This document shows, piece by piece, positions 10,243 through 20,620 of a DNA stretch of 64,000 bases. A program made the position numbers and the translations under genes. Below the pieces are notes generated by a model. It saw only the letters and a list, made by a program, of their open reading frames with translations, made no database searches and was not told the origin of the DNA. Position 1 is the first letter of the stretch. The number at the start of each line of letters is the position of its first letter. The stretch is from Allolobophora icterica (Eukaryota > Annelida > Clitellata > Crassiclitellata > Lumbricidae), in NCBI GenBank assembly GCA_963556255.1, contig OY744613.1:45022291-45086290 (forward strand). Reading direction: 5' to 3'.

Positions 10243-10586
10243 GTGCTCTAGGTCAAATGGGGCCCTAGGCCTCTCGCCACTATGTGACATCCAAGTAGTG
10301 AATAGATCTCTGGACGTGCTGAACCTCCTAAATGTGTGGACTTAGCAAAAAATATGACCGAAGGTGATAACGAAATAACAAACGGCTCGCTCACCAAGAT
10401 AGAAGAGTTCCAGCTCGCTCTTAACTGAAAAGTGACTTTAAAAAATCTTTAATCCACTATTATCTGCCTTTTGTTTTGCAGACTGATTTTCCAAACAGTG
10501 ACCTGATAGCGGCTTTGCTTCGGTGCGCCATCGTTTGATATCTTCACGTTTGAAACTAGTATGATAGAAGTACGTTATAATTTTAC

Positions 10587-10662
10587 AATCAATCAATCAA
10601 TATTCGTTTATTGCAACAATTCCCGTTGACACAAACGCAACGGGATTAGATTGCAGTAGGGC
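10587..10662 (-). repeat. short retroelement 3' end with (ATTG)n tail
   Basis: AATCAATCAATCAATATTCG...TTGCAACAATTCCCG on plus is the reverse of a '...GCAATAAACGAATATTGATTGATTG' tail. The partner block (about 53720) lacks these roughly 75 bases, so this is an insertion after the duplication. Confidence 0.55.
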
Positions 10663-10879
10663 CTACTGCTGGGCTACTTTCCTAGACTCGTCCATATTCT
10701 GAATCATATTCTAACTCAAAATTGCACGTAGGCTAGCCTACATAATCAAACTTTGGCGACGCTTTGGTCAAAGTACGGCTAGATCGGTTGCCAAAACAAG
10801 AGGCCCGACTTCAATCACCGTGAAGAAAGAATGACAGAAGCATCTAGACATCCTTCTAATTCATATCTTGAAATTAGGC

Positions 10880-12200
10880 TTCACAGAGAATCGATCCATG
10901 ATTGATATTTTACATATAGTTTGGCTTTTGTGGTTAGTTGGATGATTCCATGTATAATAAAAGGCAAGATGTGTGTATGCATATGTCATGGACTAACGCT
11001 CTGACTCATCCTACCGCTACCTCGGACGCCACTAGAGGGCGACAACAGCAATTGATGTGGGAGTAGTACCAGCGGTCAACTAGGCAGGGAGGGAGGGATG
11101 GAAGGAGGGGAGCGGCTTAACCGGCGCTGATATAGACAGGGAGGGAGGGTCATATAGATAGGGAGAGAGGGAAGCCCACAGCAGCAGCTGATCTGCTGCC
11201 TGTCTCTCGTCTCCCTGGCAAGCGGACTCTGACCTCCACTGAATAGCAATCTGTGAACAGCCCATCTGAAACGAGGCAGCGCTTGTGAATAACCTGGTGC
11301 CCTCCACCTAGCTCTGAAGTAACGCTTTCGAAATTTGTTCTTTACGAATATACGATCAAGTGTACAAGACAAAATGCAAAATCAACTTCAGGCTAACTGT
11401 CTGGAAAATTAAGAATTTTAATTAACTAAGTTTGGTCAAACAACCAACATGGATGTCTTGTACCAGCTCAAACTGTTATACAAAGACAAGATATAAGCTG
11501 ACTCAGGCTTAATTTACTTTGTTTAACTTTGTAACGTTGTATACAATAAACGAAATGTAAGAACAAAATATGACCGCCATGCATAGGGCGCAACTTAGGT
11601 AAGAAATATCGAAATCTGTCATAATAACTCTGAAGCAATGGCTCTGACGCACTTTGAAAGTACTTCAAAATGACCCATTGACATTCGATATCAGTATGGA
11701 TGCCAATACTAGAAAGTGGAAGTCATCATCGAGCTACTGTTCCTTACAAAATCAGCTTGAATGTAACAATAGTAAACATGAACCTTGTGAATCTATCTAG
11801 TTCCTCTCTTAAAGAAAGTAGCTCAACAGATGCATTCAGAGAAAATTAATATCCAAGTAATTCGCCTTTCTCTAGAACAGTTAGTGACAACAATGTATCA
11901 CATATTCCTTTTCAATAACACATTCCACAGCTGTTTATGGCCTTCAGATTAAGTGACTTTTACCTCAAGTAATTGTTAACTGATTACCAAAAATCAGACT
12001 TTCACCTACACGTAATTTCACAGTCTGTGTTGGTGAATGGCTTCCAACCTATTCTGCAGCCGAAAATTGTTTTTTCAACAGTTTTTTTTAAACCCAAAAT
12101 AATGATTATATCTTGAGTCGTATTTCCATGGCGACCCTCTGTCGCCGTGGAAATATTCGACTAATAGTCAAATAAGCGAGTCTTTCCTGGAACATCAGAG
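10880..12200. other. intergenic; no gene recognised
   Basis: It contains a purine-rich GGGAGGGAGGGA tract at 11087-11170 and the 3' flank of zinc-finger gene A. From about 11560 it aligns in reverse complement with 30490-30720 and in direct orientation with 63050-63165 (GGATGCCAATACTAGAAAGTGG). Confidence 0.6.
12117..12160. other. 15-bp hairpin downstream of zinc-finger gene A
   Basis: TATTTCCATGGCGAC, CCTCT loop, GTCGCCGTGGAAATA: one mismatch over 15 pairs. It sits just past the stop of gene A. It may be a foldback element end or an RNA structure in the 3' UTR; nothing else distinguishes these. Confidence 0.6.
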
Positions 12201-13472
12201 TTAATGACGAGTGCAATGTTCCATAAATTCTTTTCCAATTTCAAACATTTCATCACAGACCCCACAGCCATAAGGTCTTAAATTGAAATTAACTTTATCA
12301 TCAGTAATTATCGGTTGTTCACTAGAGAAATGATTTTCACCAGGACTTGGATTCATATTCTGTACCGTTGATAGATTTTGCACAGTTTCTGATGTTGAAA
12401 ATTTATTGTTTACGACAAATTTGCAATCTTCATCCCATATGCAAAATATCTGTGAAGAAGTATTTCCGCTGTATCGCTTTGTCATGCTCAGCAGAAAACT
12501 TTGACAGCTATGTAGTTTTTCATCAGCATTTGTTCTCGAATGACATTTTGGATGAACGATAAAGTTTTTGTGACATAGTCTGTCTTTGCCTGGTTTTCCT
12601 GAGGTGTGGGTTTTTGTGCGAGTTTTTGAACAATCTCCATGTGGAGACGCTTTCTGACATAAATTCCACTTGGACGGCCTTTCTAGTGTGTGGGTTGTTT
12701 CATGGCATTTCAAAGTACTTTTTGTTGGAAATGCTTTATGGCATACATTGCACATGTGTTGTCTTTCTCCAGTGTGGATTGTTGTATGGGAATTCAGAGA
12801 ACGTTTGTTTGAAAATGCTCTTTGACAAAAATTGCAGTTGTATGGTCTTTCTCCAGTGTGAGTTCTTGTATGTCCATCCAGATGACTTTTTTGTGAAAAT
12901 CTTTTTTCACATAGATTGCACTTGTAGGGCTTTTCTCCTGTGTGGGTTCTTCTATGGGTGTCAAGTTGCCTCTTGGATGGAAATGCTTTCTGACATAGAT
13001 TGCACTTGTAAGGCTTTTCTCCTGTATGGGTTCTATTATGACACTCCATTGTTCTTTTTTCTGTAAATGCTTTTTGGCATATATTGCATCTGTATTGTTT
13101 TTCTCCAGTGTGGGTTTTTGTGTGGGAATCCCGGGTACCTTTCAGTGAAAATGCTCTTTGACAAAAACTACATTTATATGGTTTCTCTCCAGTGTGGGTA
13201 CTTCTGTGTCTATCGAGATGACCTTTCTGTGCAAATGCTTTGTCACACAAAGTGCACATATATGGTTTCTCTCCAGTGTGAGTTCTTCTGTGTCTATCCA
13301 GATCACATTTGTCTGGAAATGATTTTTCACAGAAATTGCACTTGTATAGTTTACGTCCAACGTGGGTTCCAACATAACGTGCAAGATCAGAATTTCTAGC
13401 AAATGTTTGCATCCAAGTTTTTATATCTGTTTCCATTTGCTGGTTAAAATTGTGTGCATTCATCTCGAGATC
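12201..13472 (-). CDS. C2H2 zinc-finger protein A, terminal exon
   Basis: The exon begins after TTTTTCCAG at 13472 (GATCTCGAGATG...); the sequence before it is open but intronic. The protein starts with a conserved DLEMNAHNFNQQMETDIKTW linker, then eight canonical C2H2 fingers with TGEKP/TGERP linkers, beginning CNFCEKSFPDKCDLDRH. A ninth finger follows that has lost its first cysteine (KWNLCQK), then an approximately 110-residue spacer and a lone C-terminal finger PYGCGVCDEMF...HCTRH. The array should bind DNA sequence-specifically in the nucleus. No KRAB, SCAN, BTB or SET domain is visible in this exon. The start codon lies either in an upstream exon or at ATG 13463; the paralogue at 26578 has ACG there, favouring an upstream start. 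The inverted paralogue has more fingers. Confidence 0.88.
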   Translation of the reverse strand, partial: DLEMNAHNFNQQMETDIKTWMQTFARNSDLARYVGTHVGRKLYKCNFCEKSFPDKCDLDRHRRTHTGEKPYMCTLCDKAFAQKGHLDRHRSTHTGEKPYKCSFCQRAFSLKGTRDSHTKTHTGEKQYRCNICQKAFTEKRTMECHNRTHTGEKPYKCNLCQKAFPSKRQLDTHRRTHTGEKPYKCNLCEKRFSQKSHLDGHTRTHTGERPYNCNFCQRAFSNKRSLNSHTTIHTGERQHMCNVCHKAFPTKSTLKCHETTHTLERPSKWNLCQKASPHGDCSKTRTKTHTSGKPGKDRLCHKNFIVHPKCHSRTNADEKLHSCQSFLLSMTKRYSGNTSSQIFCIWDEDCKFVVNNKFSTSETVQNLSTVQNMNPSPGENHFSSEQPIITDDKVNFNLRPYGCGVCDEMFEIGKEFMEHCTRH

Positions 13473-13679
13473 CTGGAAAAAGCCAAAAATCACTAGAGAC
13501 CAAGAATTTGTGCAAATTTTTACATATAAAACGTTTGTAATTACAACAAACGGAGGTGACGCAGCGTAGAGGCGATTACAGATTGGTAACAAAAGCAGAA
13601 AAAGATGTCAACTCATAAGCTGAATGTGTAAAAACAGATATATTGATATAACATAAGCTAAACCAATATTCAAGAAGAG

Positions 13680-13925
13680 TGACACTGGCTTGTTCTTTTT
13701 ATTCCCATGACCAAAACTGGCTTAGCCCAGCAACGGGCGTTTGCTATTGTGGGTCCACGATCTGGAACGACCTTCCCTCCCGCTGAGGGCCAAACTAATG
13801 ATTTACTTTTCCTTATCGGTCTCACGTTTCATAAAGGCATTTCTGTTTACCCAGGACATCTTTGCTCGGAACGCCTTTGAATACAGATGCGCTTTATAAA
13901 TTTCTAAAAACAATACGATACGATA
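13680..13925 (+). repeat. LINE/SINE 3'-end fragment
   Basis: The plus strand keeps the C-terminal signature of CR1-type ORF2 (RAFAIVGPRSGT/WNDLP), then '...GCGCTTTATAAATT' and an ACGATACGATA tail. Frames are broken. The inverted partner at 26130-26340 contains the same fragment, so it predates the duplication. Confidence 0.55.
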
Positions 13926-13950
13926 AACGGTGATAACAGAGTTTTAAATA

Positions 13951-14891
13951 GGGGGTCGCCCATTAATTATGTCAACAAATTTTAGGCAGTTTTTGACCCC
14001 CCCCCCCTTGTCAACAACTGTCAAACTTTCAAGAACCCCCCTAAAAAATTATGTCTAAATTTTTTTACCCCCCCCCCTCCGCCACTAAAATAAAAAAAAA
14101 CAGTTTTGTTTCAGTTTAAATAGCACAATAATAAATTAACAAAATTATATTACATTAAAACTTATCTTTAATATTTGTTAAATTCAGGAACATAGCAAGC
14201 TATAATGAACCCTGTGAAGGGTTGCCAGATACATGGGTAGCCAAAGGACACGGAAAGAAGGAAAAGAGAGGACGCATTTAATGTTTCACTCCGGAGTCAG
14301 AGCCTCAGAGGGTCTCCTAAGTAACCAAGAAACGAAGTCACATTGAAATAGCCCTGTGCCAAGCGTAAATATAGTGCAACCACCCACTCCAAAGATCATG
14401 CTTAACCAATAACAACCAAATTTGTTACCTCGAATATTATATTTACTATAAATATGTTCAATCGACAATTTTTAAATAAGCCTGCACAGTTCTCATATTT
14501 AAAAATGTTCTTTCACTGAAGATAAGCTCAAAATATTAGATTTCGAACATAGATATCTAAAAGAACCCAGGATATTTCATTTAAGAGATTTGTAGCACAT
14601 TTTCTCATTTAATCTGGGGACAATAAACAAGATAATTCGAAAAGAAGAAAATATCGCGTTTGATTAAATTACAAACAAAACAGAAATAGATCACTCATAA
14701 AGACTTACCGAATCTATGGTTGTTTTTTGATAAAAATTAATTAATTTAAAAAAATTAATTATTTAAAAAAAATAATTATTGTTGACGTCAATTTATCTTG
14801 AACCCCCCCTCCCCCCCCCCTTGTCAACAACGGTCAAACTTTTTCAAACCCCCTCCCCCCTATTTTGTTGACATAATTAATGGACGGCCCC
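13951..14891. mobile_element. 941-bp MITE with TA target duplication
   Basis: Ends share an inverted core CCATTAATTATGTCAACAAA (left 13960-13979; right reverse complement near 14863-14882), capped by GGGG. TA flanks both sides (13949-13950, 14892-14893). The inverted partner near 26100 carries the uninterrupted site AAATAGACTACGTGAG. Just inside each end, a block CCCCCCTTGTCAACAAC.GTCAAACTTT occurs in the same orientation at 14003-14040 and 14811-14850: direct subterminal repeats inside inverted ends. The interior is AT-rich, with a 60-codon minus-strand ORF (14286-14468) of no recognised family. TA targets suggest Tc1/mariner-type mobilisation. Confidence 0.82.
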
Positions 14892-15399
14892 TAGGCCACG
14901 TGAGAAACAACGCTTAAGCCTATAAGAGCAAAGCGACGACCTCATAAAATTCAATATAGGCTACTTACCTAAATCCGAACTGGATTTGAAGTGCTGAAAA
15001 ATACACGCAAACCGACAGAAATGAAGTGATTACTTAAATTCACTTAACGGAAACCAATATAATAATTTAGCACCCTCCGAATCATGACGTGTTTGTGACG
15101 TCATTTCTTAGTCAATTTAAATCGGTGTCACGACAAACGGTTCACGGACAAAATATGGTCCACGATCTTTCAGTTCCTACTAGTTTGAGCTCTGTTTTCA
15201 TCGAGAATCCAGATTCTAGTTTCAGTTATATTTCAGTTATATATAGGCTATTTAATGCAGTGATGTCTAACCCACAACACGTTCTTCGCCTCTACTTCCC
15301 ATAGAGCCGACCCACTCCTTACCTTTTCGCCCTTGGGCACATAATTTTTCACTTCCAACTTACTAACAATGATAAAAACTTTATATCGAGGGCATTGTA

Positions 15400-15551
15400 T
15401 TAACTATAATTTGTATTAGTTTCGAATTGAGTGAAACTTTGCTGATAGATTTCTAATCATTATTTTACATATCCATGATTGTAACCAATTGCGTTGTGTC
15501 AACTGGTTGATGAATAAACCAATATTTGATTTGATTTGATTTGATTTGATA
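15400..15551 (+). repeat. retroelement 3' end with (GATTT)n tail
   Basis: GATGAATAAACCAATATTTGATTTGATTTGATTTGATTTGAT: a polyadenylation-like AATAAA followed by a five-base microsatellite, typical of LINE/SINE tails. The upstream part is shared with 25140-25310 but the pentamer tail is not. Confidence 0.5.
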
Positions 15552-15788
15552 TATTCCTTGATAATCCATCTTGCAGTTTGACTCTATTTTCATCGCTCTT
15601 CCAGCATCTAGTTTAGCTATATTAAAAAAACGGGTTTTAGTATGAATTATTTCCTTTTATTACACTGTTTGTATAGGCGGTGAAAACACTATAGGCGGTG
15701 AAAACATGAACATAGGCCTATAATAGCTCAAACTAGAAGCTAGAAGATCGTGAAGGTAGTGAACCATTTGTCGTGAACAATTTGTCCG

Positions 15789-16415
15789 TTAACCATTGCT
15801 AGTGAACTGTAACACACCCCCCTCGCCGGGACCAGCAACTAAGGTTGGGCCTTCATACACCTTCATCTCATCAGGACCTAAACCTATGGAGCACCCTTCT
15901 TCCGGCACCGACCGCTCAGTGCCCTCCCCTCGGGTGGCTGCTAACCCTAGTAGAGCTTTTGCTGCCATATCCCGACCTGTAGGGCTATTATCGGCTGATA
16001 ACCCCATCTCTAGCTCCAAGGCAGGCTGATCACCTGAGAGATTGGACATTTTTATAACCTCCTCACCACCAGACCATGGTACCCAGGATGACAGACGAGT
16101 GGTATTTCTATTAGGCATGTCCACGACCCTCGAATGGAGAGTAACCCATCCCTCGGATGAATCAGGGTTCGTTGTGGCCCAACCTGTCCCTTGGGTGCGT
16201 TTAATAGCGGAAAACTCAGCGGCCAAATTATTCCTCTCAGCCCTCAGCATTCTCAATTCACGAATCAGTTCATTAGAAACATCGAGAGTATTGATTGGAG
16301 TATCAGACAAAGGGGAACCTTCCCTCTCCTCCATATCTTCCTCTGGCTCTCTATTCTTATCTTCTAATCTGAACATTTCCTCAGCCTCACCTTTATTCAA
16401 GTCTAAAGTGAGCAA
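15789..16415 (-). CDS. 208-codon ORF inside the LTR-like insertion, unrecognised
   Basis: It encodes an acidic N-terminal third (EEMFRLEDKNREPEEDMEE), a Leu/Arg-rich helical stretch at about 48-70 and a Gly/Glu-rich C-terminus. No family is recognised. The final residues are read from host flank, and no paralogue is seen elsewhere in the window. It may be a remnant of a Gag-like frame or chance openness. Confidence 0.25.
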   Translation of the reverse strand: MLTLDLNKGEAEEMFRLEDKNREPEEDMEEREGSPLSDTPINTLDVSNELIRELRMLRAERNNLAAEFSAIKRTQGTGWATTNPDSSEGWVTLHSRVVDMPNRNTTRLSSWVPWSGGEEVIKMSNLSGDQPALELEMGLSADNSPTGRDMAAKALLGLAATRGEGTERSVPEEGCSIGLGPDEMKVYEGPTLVAGPGEGGVLQFTSNG

Positions 16416-17136
16416 ACACTCGAACTCTGTGTTCTATAACAAACTTGTGTTTAATTACAGGTAATAGCCAATGCCACAGTTGTGCACCAAATACAGGCAA
16501 TCACAAACACACTTCAGCAAGCAACAAATTACAATGGCACCATCAGCCCGTCAATTACCACCACTTAAACGTACCCTCTGCAAATTAACTCTTACCACCT
16601 TAATGGCGTCAGGGTATCAAATCAATGCTCACAATGGTTCCAGGCTAAACCTCTCCGTGCCACATTACTCAACTTTATCGACTATAGAACAACGAAGCTA
16701 AGCTAAACTAACTACATCCGGGTCTTTTCACCGGTTACCATTAGCGGGCTTCGCAATTAGTCTGACAATGATCTAAATCTCACTGCAACAAAAGGATATC
16801 ATCTTGTAAAATCAGTCAACAAGATCTAAAGGTCCTTTTCGACCTTCCCAACCGTAACTGACATTAAATTGTCATCAAACAATTATTTTGTAGCAGTTTT
16901 GGCAACACAAACACAGATGCGTCCTAGCATCTAGAAAGAACACAAACAAGAAAGCCAGCTTGCCTTAGTTCGGCAGCCAATATCAACCGAATTTTGACCA
17001 ATCAAATAAGGCTTTTCTAGTTTCCTGTCCTTGATTGGACGTCTAAAAATAAAACCAAAAGTAGGGCGATCGGGCGCGTTTCAAAAGGTGTCGCTATAAG
17101 AAACCAACCGAAATTGTGAAGGGCCAAACCTTCACA
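15808..17136. mobile_element. candidate solo LTR (TG...CA, GAAC duplication)
   Basis: The insertion starts TGTAACACACCCCCC and ends AACCTTCACA, with GAAC immediately outside each end (15804-15807, 17137-17140). The flanks 'AACCATTTGTCGTG' are the host sequence also found near 25860 without the insert. A 1329-bp TG...CA unit with 4-bp duplication and no internal gene fits a solo LTR of Gypsy/BEL type, or a TRIM-like unit. It holds a 208-codon open frame on minus (16415-15789) with an acidic N-terminus and a possible coiled coil (LIRELRMLRAERNNLAAEF). The stop of that frame lies outside the element in flanking DNA, so it is not a self-contained gene of the insertion. Confidence 0.55.
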
Positions 17137-17149
17137 GAACCATTTGTCG

Positions 17150-17820
17150 TGGAACCATTTAAATCAACGAAATGCTATAGACTCTGGACGTTGCTGGGCA
17201 ATCAAATTATAGGGCAATAGTTGCACATTTAGGCCCTATCTCGCGGTAAAATCCCATTCCTGCTAAAGGTTGATGTGCTATGAACATTTAAATACGCATA
17301 GGCCTAAATGAGCTTCCCGAACCGTCTAGATTACGATTTATGTGACGGATAGATAATTAAATGTTTGAAAATACACAGCAAATTTATCAGTGCAATACAA
17401 TAGAACAGGCTACTATATAACTAAAGATATAGGCCTAGGCTGCATCGAGCTTTCACAAGACAAGTCTTGCACGAGAATGCATTGCGCTGCAATCCTAATC
17501 ATACCACAATGTGAGTAGATGAGTTTTAAATTTTGATTTAAATTATATCTTTAATTTTATTTAAATTGAGCAACAGAGTTGCATTGACGGACATCCATTA
17601 AGTCCGAACTTTTCCTCTGCTAAAATGTTTGTAGCCTAGGCCTACACCTCAAAATAGTGAATTTTACAGTCTTTGAGGAAAGTGAAATTCGAACTTCAGA
17701 ATTAATCTTCTTCCTATAGATCTCCGAGGATAGTATCTTATAACTCAAGAGATGAAATTCAAAGAGATATTCATTGTTGATGAAATAGTCATTCAATGAG
17801 TCTTCAGCTGGAACTTTAGA
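17150..17820. other. intergenic; no gene recognised
   Basis: AT-rich DNA with several TAGGCCTA words. From about 17640 it aligns in reverse complement with the 3' flank of zinc-finger gene B (28190-28350; phrase AATTAATCTTCTTCCTAT). Confidence 0.5.
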
Positions 17821-18070
17821 GTTAATGACGATTGCAATTAATGTTCCATATATTAGCTTTCAATTTTAAACATTTCATCACAGATTCCACAACCATACGG
17901 TCTCAAGGTGGACTGAGTTTTATGATTGGCAATTAGGCCTATGGGTAGATTATCAGAGAGATGATTTTCGACCGGACATGGCTTCACATTCTGCATCTGT
18001 GATAACTTTTGCTCTGTCCCTGTTTATGAAAATCCATTGCTTTCAACAAATTTGTAATCTTCCGACCTCC
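17820..18070 (-). pseudogene. third copy of zinc-finger A/B 3' end (truncated relic)
   Basis: The minus strand reads ...SQMQNVKPCPVENHLS...TLRPYGCGICDEMF, matching the spacer and lone C-terminal finger of genes A and B. In-frame stops and lost codons occur (one near 18028, one in the last helix), and the finger array upstream is missing; similarity ends near 18070. A decayed, truncated paralogue. Confidence 0.75.
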
Positions 18071-18099
18071 GAATACCAGTCCTGTAGACAACTATTTTA

Positions 18100-18540
18100 C
18101 TCTTGAACTGCCTTATGTCCTGCCTATTTTATTCTTGACCTTTAAATATTAGTAAAGTAATTAAAGTTTAACGCTTTAATTGCTGAATTGTTTCAATTTG
18201 GAAGATATGCTACAATAATTGGGCTATAATTAGCGTTCAAAAATAATGTTCTTCGTTTTATATATCTAGGTTTTGCTGCTTATGTTGAGGTTATGCTGCT
18301 TGATGCGTCAAACTATATTTCGAATATGACATTGTAGACTTAGCATCATCGGCTACCAATTAACTCGCCATTCCTCGAACAGTTAACCACCTTGAAGCGA
18401 GCATCAGAAGCGCTCGTAGTAGATTCTAATAGTTTACAGGCCGTTATAGGCTATTTTACAGAAAGACAGTAATATTTTACAACAACTGTCTATTTTGTAA
18501 AATGTGAGCGTTTGACTTGCATTATTAAAAGTTTACTTAC
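18100..18540. other. intergenic; nothing recognised
   Basis: AT-rich, with no coding or repeat structure I can name. The last part starts the duplicated block shared with 47640 downwards. Confidence 0.5.
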
Positions 18541-19394
18541 TTACTCAAACTTTGAACGCCATTTTCCAGGCGCGTGACAGAAGACAGCGTTTCATGTTTT
18601 CGAAGTCTGTTCATTATTTTAGTCATAGAGGTTAGTTATATTAGTTCATTAACTTACTATTTCAACATATTTTATTCAACGTATGCTTTCGTAACTCATG
18701 ACGTTTATTGTGTAATGTAATTTAGACTACGTTTCATAAGCTCTACATTTTCAGAATTGTTGCTGACATTGTTTGTGGGCTTCTTTCATCCCAAGCAGAA
18801 ACAGCAAAATTCTGATGGTATAAATTGAGAATTGTAGTTTAAAAGAGGGTGAAGAATAAATACTTGCTGCTCCGCAAGGCTATTATTATCAATAGGCCTA
18901 CTATTATTATTGCCGGTGAGGAACGACATGTCTGCACATCTGTGCGGGAGATGTTTGCTAAAAGCTAGCCTATCTGGGTCACAAGTCACATGGGGAGTCA
19001 GCCGATGCACACCGCTCTTTCGTAATCATAATTTGTTTCATTTTCTGTGCCTCCTTTGACATATTTGTCTTAATCTTCGAGGTGGATCTGTATGCAGACT
19101 TCATTAGTTCGTTTCATAACAATTTAATTTCTTTCAGTGGCCTCAGTACCCAAAATTCTCCAGCAGTCTGGATCAAATGTGTCCGATCTCTGCCTCCCCA
19201 CCTGTTCGCCATTTGTTTTATCATCAGCCACACCACATGCATGCATCAAAAAACTCCTACTCTTTATTTCTGCCTTCGGTGGGTCACCTTCATTCAAAGC
19301 TCCTCATCCACGTACACCATGCATAGCTGTCTAAGTCAAATGCAATAACTCCCAGGTCATTCAGCTAGTATTACTTCTTTTATGACCCCGCTCC

Positions 19395-19625
19395 TCATTC
19401 ATTCCATAAAACTACAACCATGCCAGCATTCTTTTGTGTATGCACATCAATAACTCTCACACTTCGAAACTTCTGTCCACCGCGCTCCTTCTCCCTCATA
19501 AACAAGTCCTCCATCCGCCTTTTTTGAAAGAACGCACCGCTCTCCTTTCCTCTGCCTCCACTACTCCAAACTGAATTTTTTACAATGAATTTAGTTTTCA
19601 TCAACATCTGATACATTCGCTTCAT
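19395..19625 (-). CDS. small conserved ORF, unrecognised
   Basis: 76 codons, MKRMYQMLMKTKFIVKNSVW..., basic. The inverted copy at about 46610-46845 retains the same sequence but with a one-base loss near 46665 that breaks the frame. Preservation across the duplicates is no better than for neighbouring non-coding DNA, so it may be a chance ORF or a fragment of an unrecognised gene. Confidence 0.2.
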   Translation of the reverse strand: MKRMYQMLMKTKFIVKNSVWSSGGRGKESGAFFQKRRMEDLFMREKERGGQKFRSVRVIDVHTQKNAGMVVVLWNE

Positions 19626-20097
19626 TATGCCTCACCTGTTACCACCAACTAACCTGGTCCAACATGTCAATTTCCCCACCCACGTTCACAGGCAGACACT
19701 TGAGCACATTATGACAGCACCACTTTAGCTATTGCCTGATATCATTCATTTTGATACACCATCCGATCATTATCAATTTTTCAGAATCTTCAACACCTAC
19801 GTTATCCACGTAAGGATCACTTGGACTGGCCATAAACACCTATCATCACCTTCAAGCTATAACTACATGAGACAACACCTCTGGCTCATTCCCAATTCTC
19901 TGGCTTTCATCTTCTCTGGAAACCATTAACAGTTACAAACTCCTTAGTCGAAACTCCTATAACTCACACCCAAATTGTGGTTCAGCTTCTTTCGTTTTGA
20001 ACACAATTACTACTGTCCATCTTTTCTTCTAGCTATCCTATCCTGGTTCTGCTTATGTACAACCCCATGACCACCATCACCAACGATTTCCACCTTG

Positions 20098-20280
<183 letters not shown>

Positions 20281-20620
20281 ACCACGATATCGCCTCGGCT
20301 TGATCGCCAGGATATTGATATGGCCAACAAAACAACTTGGCTGTTAGTTACTGTTTAACGACACTGTGTGATAACAAAGATGATTACCGTCGCCCTCCTC
20401 GTATCTCTAGGCTAGGTACTGGCGCTGTCGAAGTACTTGCCTGTACACAAACGATAGATTATGAAATGTTAGGGAGAAAAAATATCAGATGAAGGAACTA
20501 CAACGCTTCAACAATAGTGTGATTTGTGATATTTATTCTGAACTGACACCGTTGGAACATTCCACACTAATGCATACAGCCTTACTAGGCTAATGCAAGT
20601 TATGTAATGTTTTCTTCCAG

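Larger units (their letters stand above)
5440..11400 (+). repeat. segmental duplication block E (direct partner about 52420-61770)
   Basis: Host sequence at 5515-6480, 10243-10880 and 11160-11390 aligns in the same orientation with 52440-53340, 53340-53754 plus 60391-60600, and 61540-61770. Shared landmarks are CAAAGATGGCGTCTTCA, CTGATAGCGGCTTT and CTGGTGCCCTCCAC. The copies differ by separate transposon insertions. No host gene is recognisable inside; a short ORF on minus at 5980-6258 (92 codons) is partly preserved in the partner (52441-52653) and could be a small exon. Confidence 0.8.
11560..15310. repeat. segmental duplication with zinc-finger A (inverted partner 25680-30720)
   Basis: Reverse-complement match to 25680-30720 includes the coding exon, its upstream intron to about 15310 and its 3' flank. 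Further similarity reaches 15340-15520 versus 25140-25310. Private insertions are the TA MITE at 13951 here, and the hAT-like MITE at 25325 and the 1.4-kb element at 28923 in the partner. Confidence 0.85.

Noticed and set aside
12614..13399. Plus-strand Cys/Phe-rich frames (150 and 110 codons)
   Set aside because: They are exactly antisense to the finger array of gene A; the regular CGF/CGLL pattern is the complement of the C2H2 repeat.
15796..16464. Plus-strand ORFs of 77 and 140 codons
   Set aside because: Antisense to the 208-codon frame in the LTR-like insertion, with no recognisable domain.
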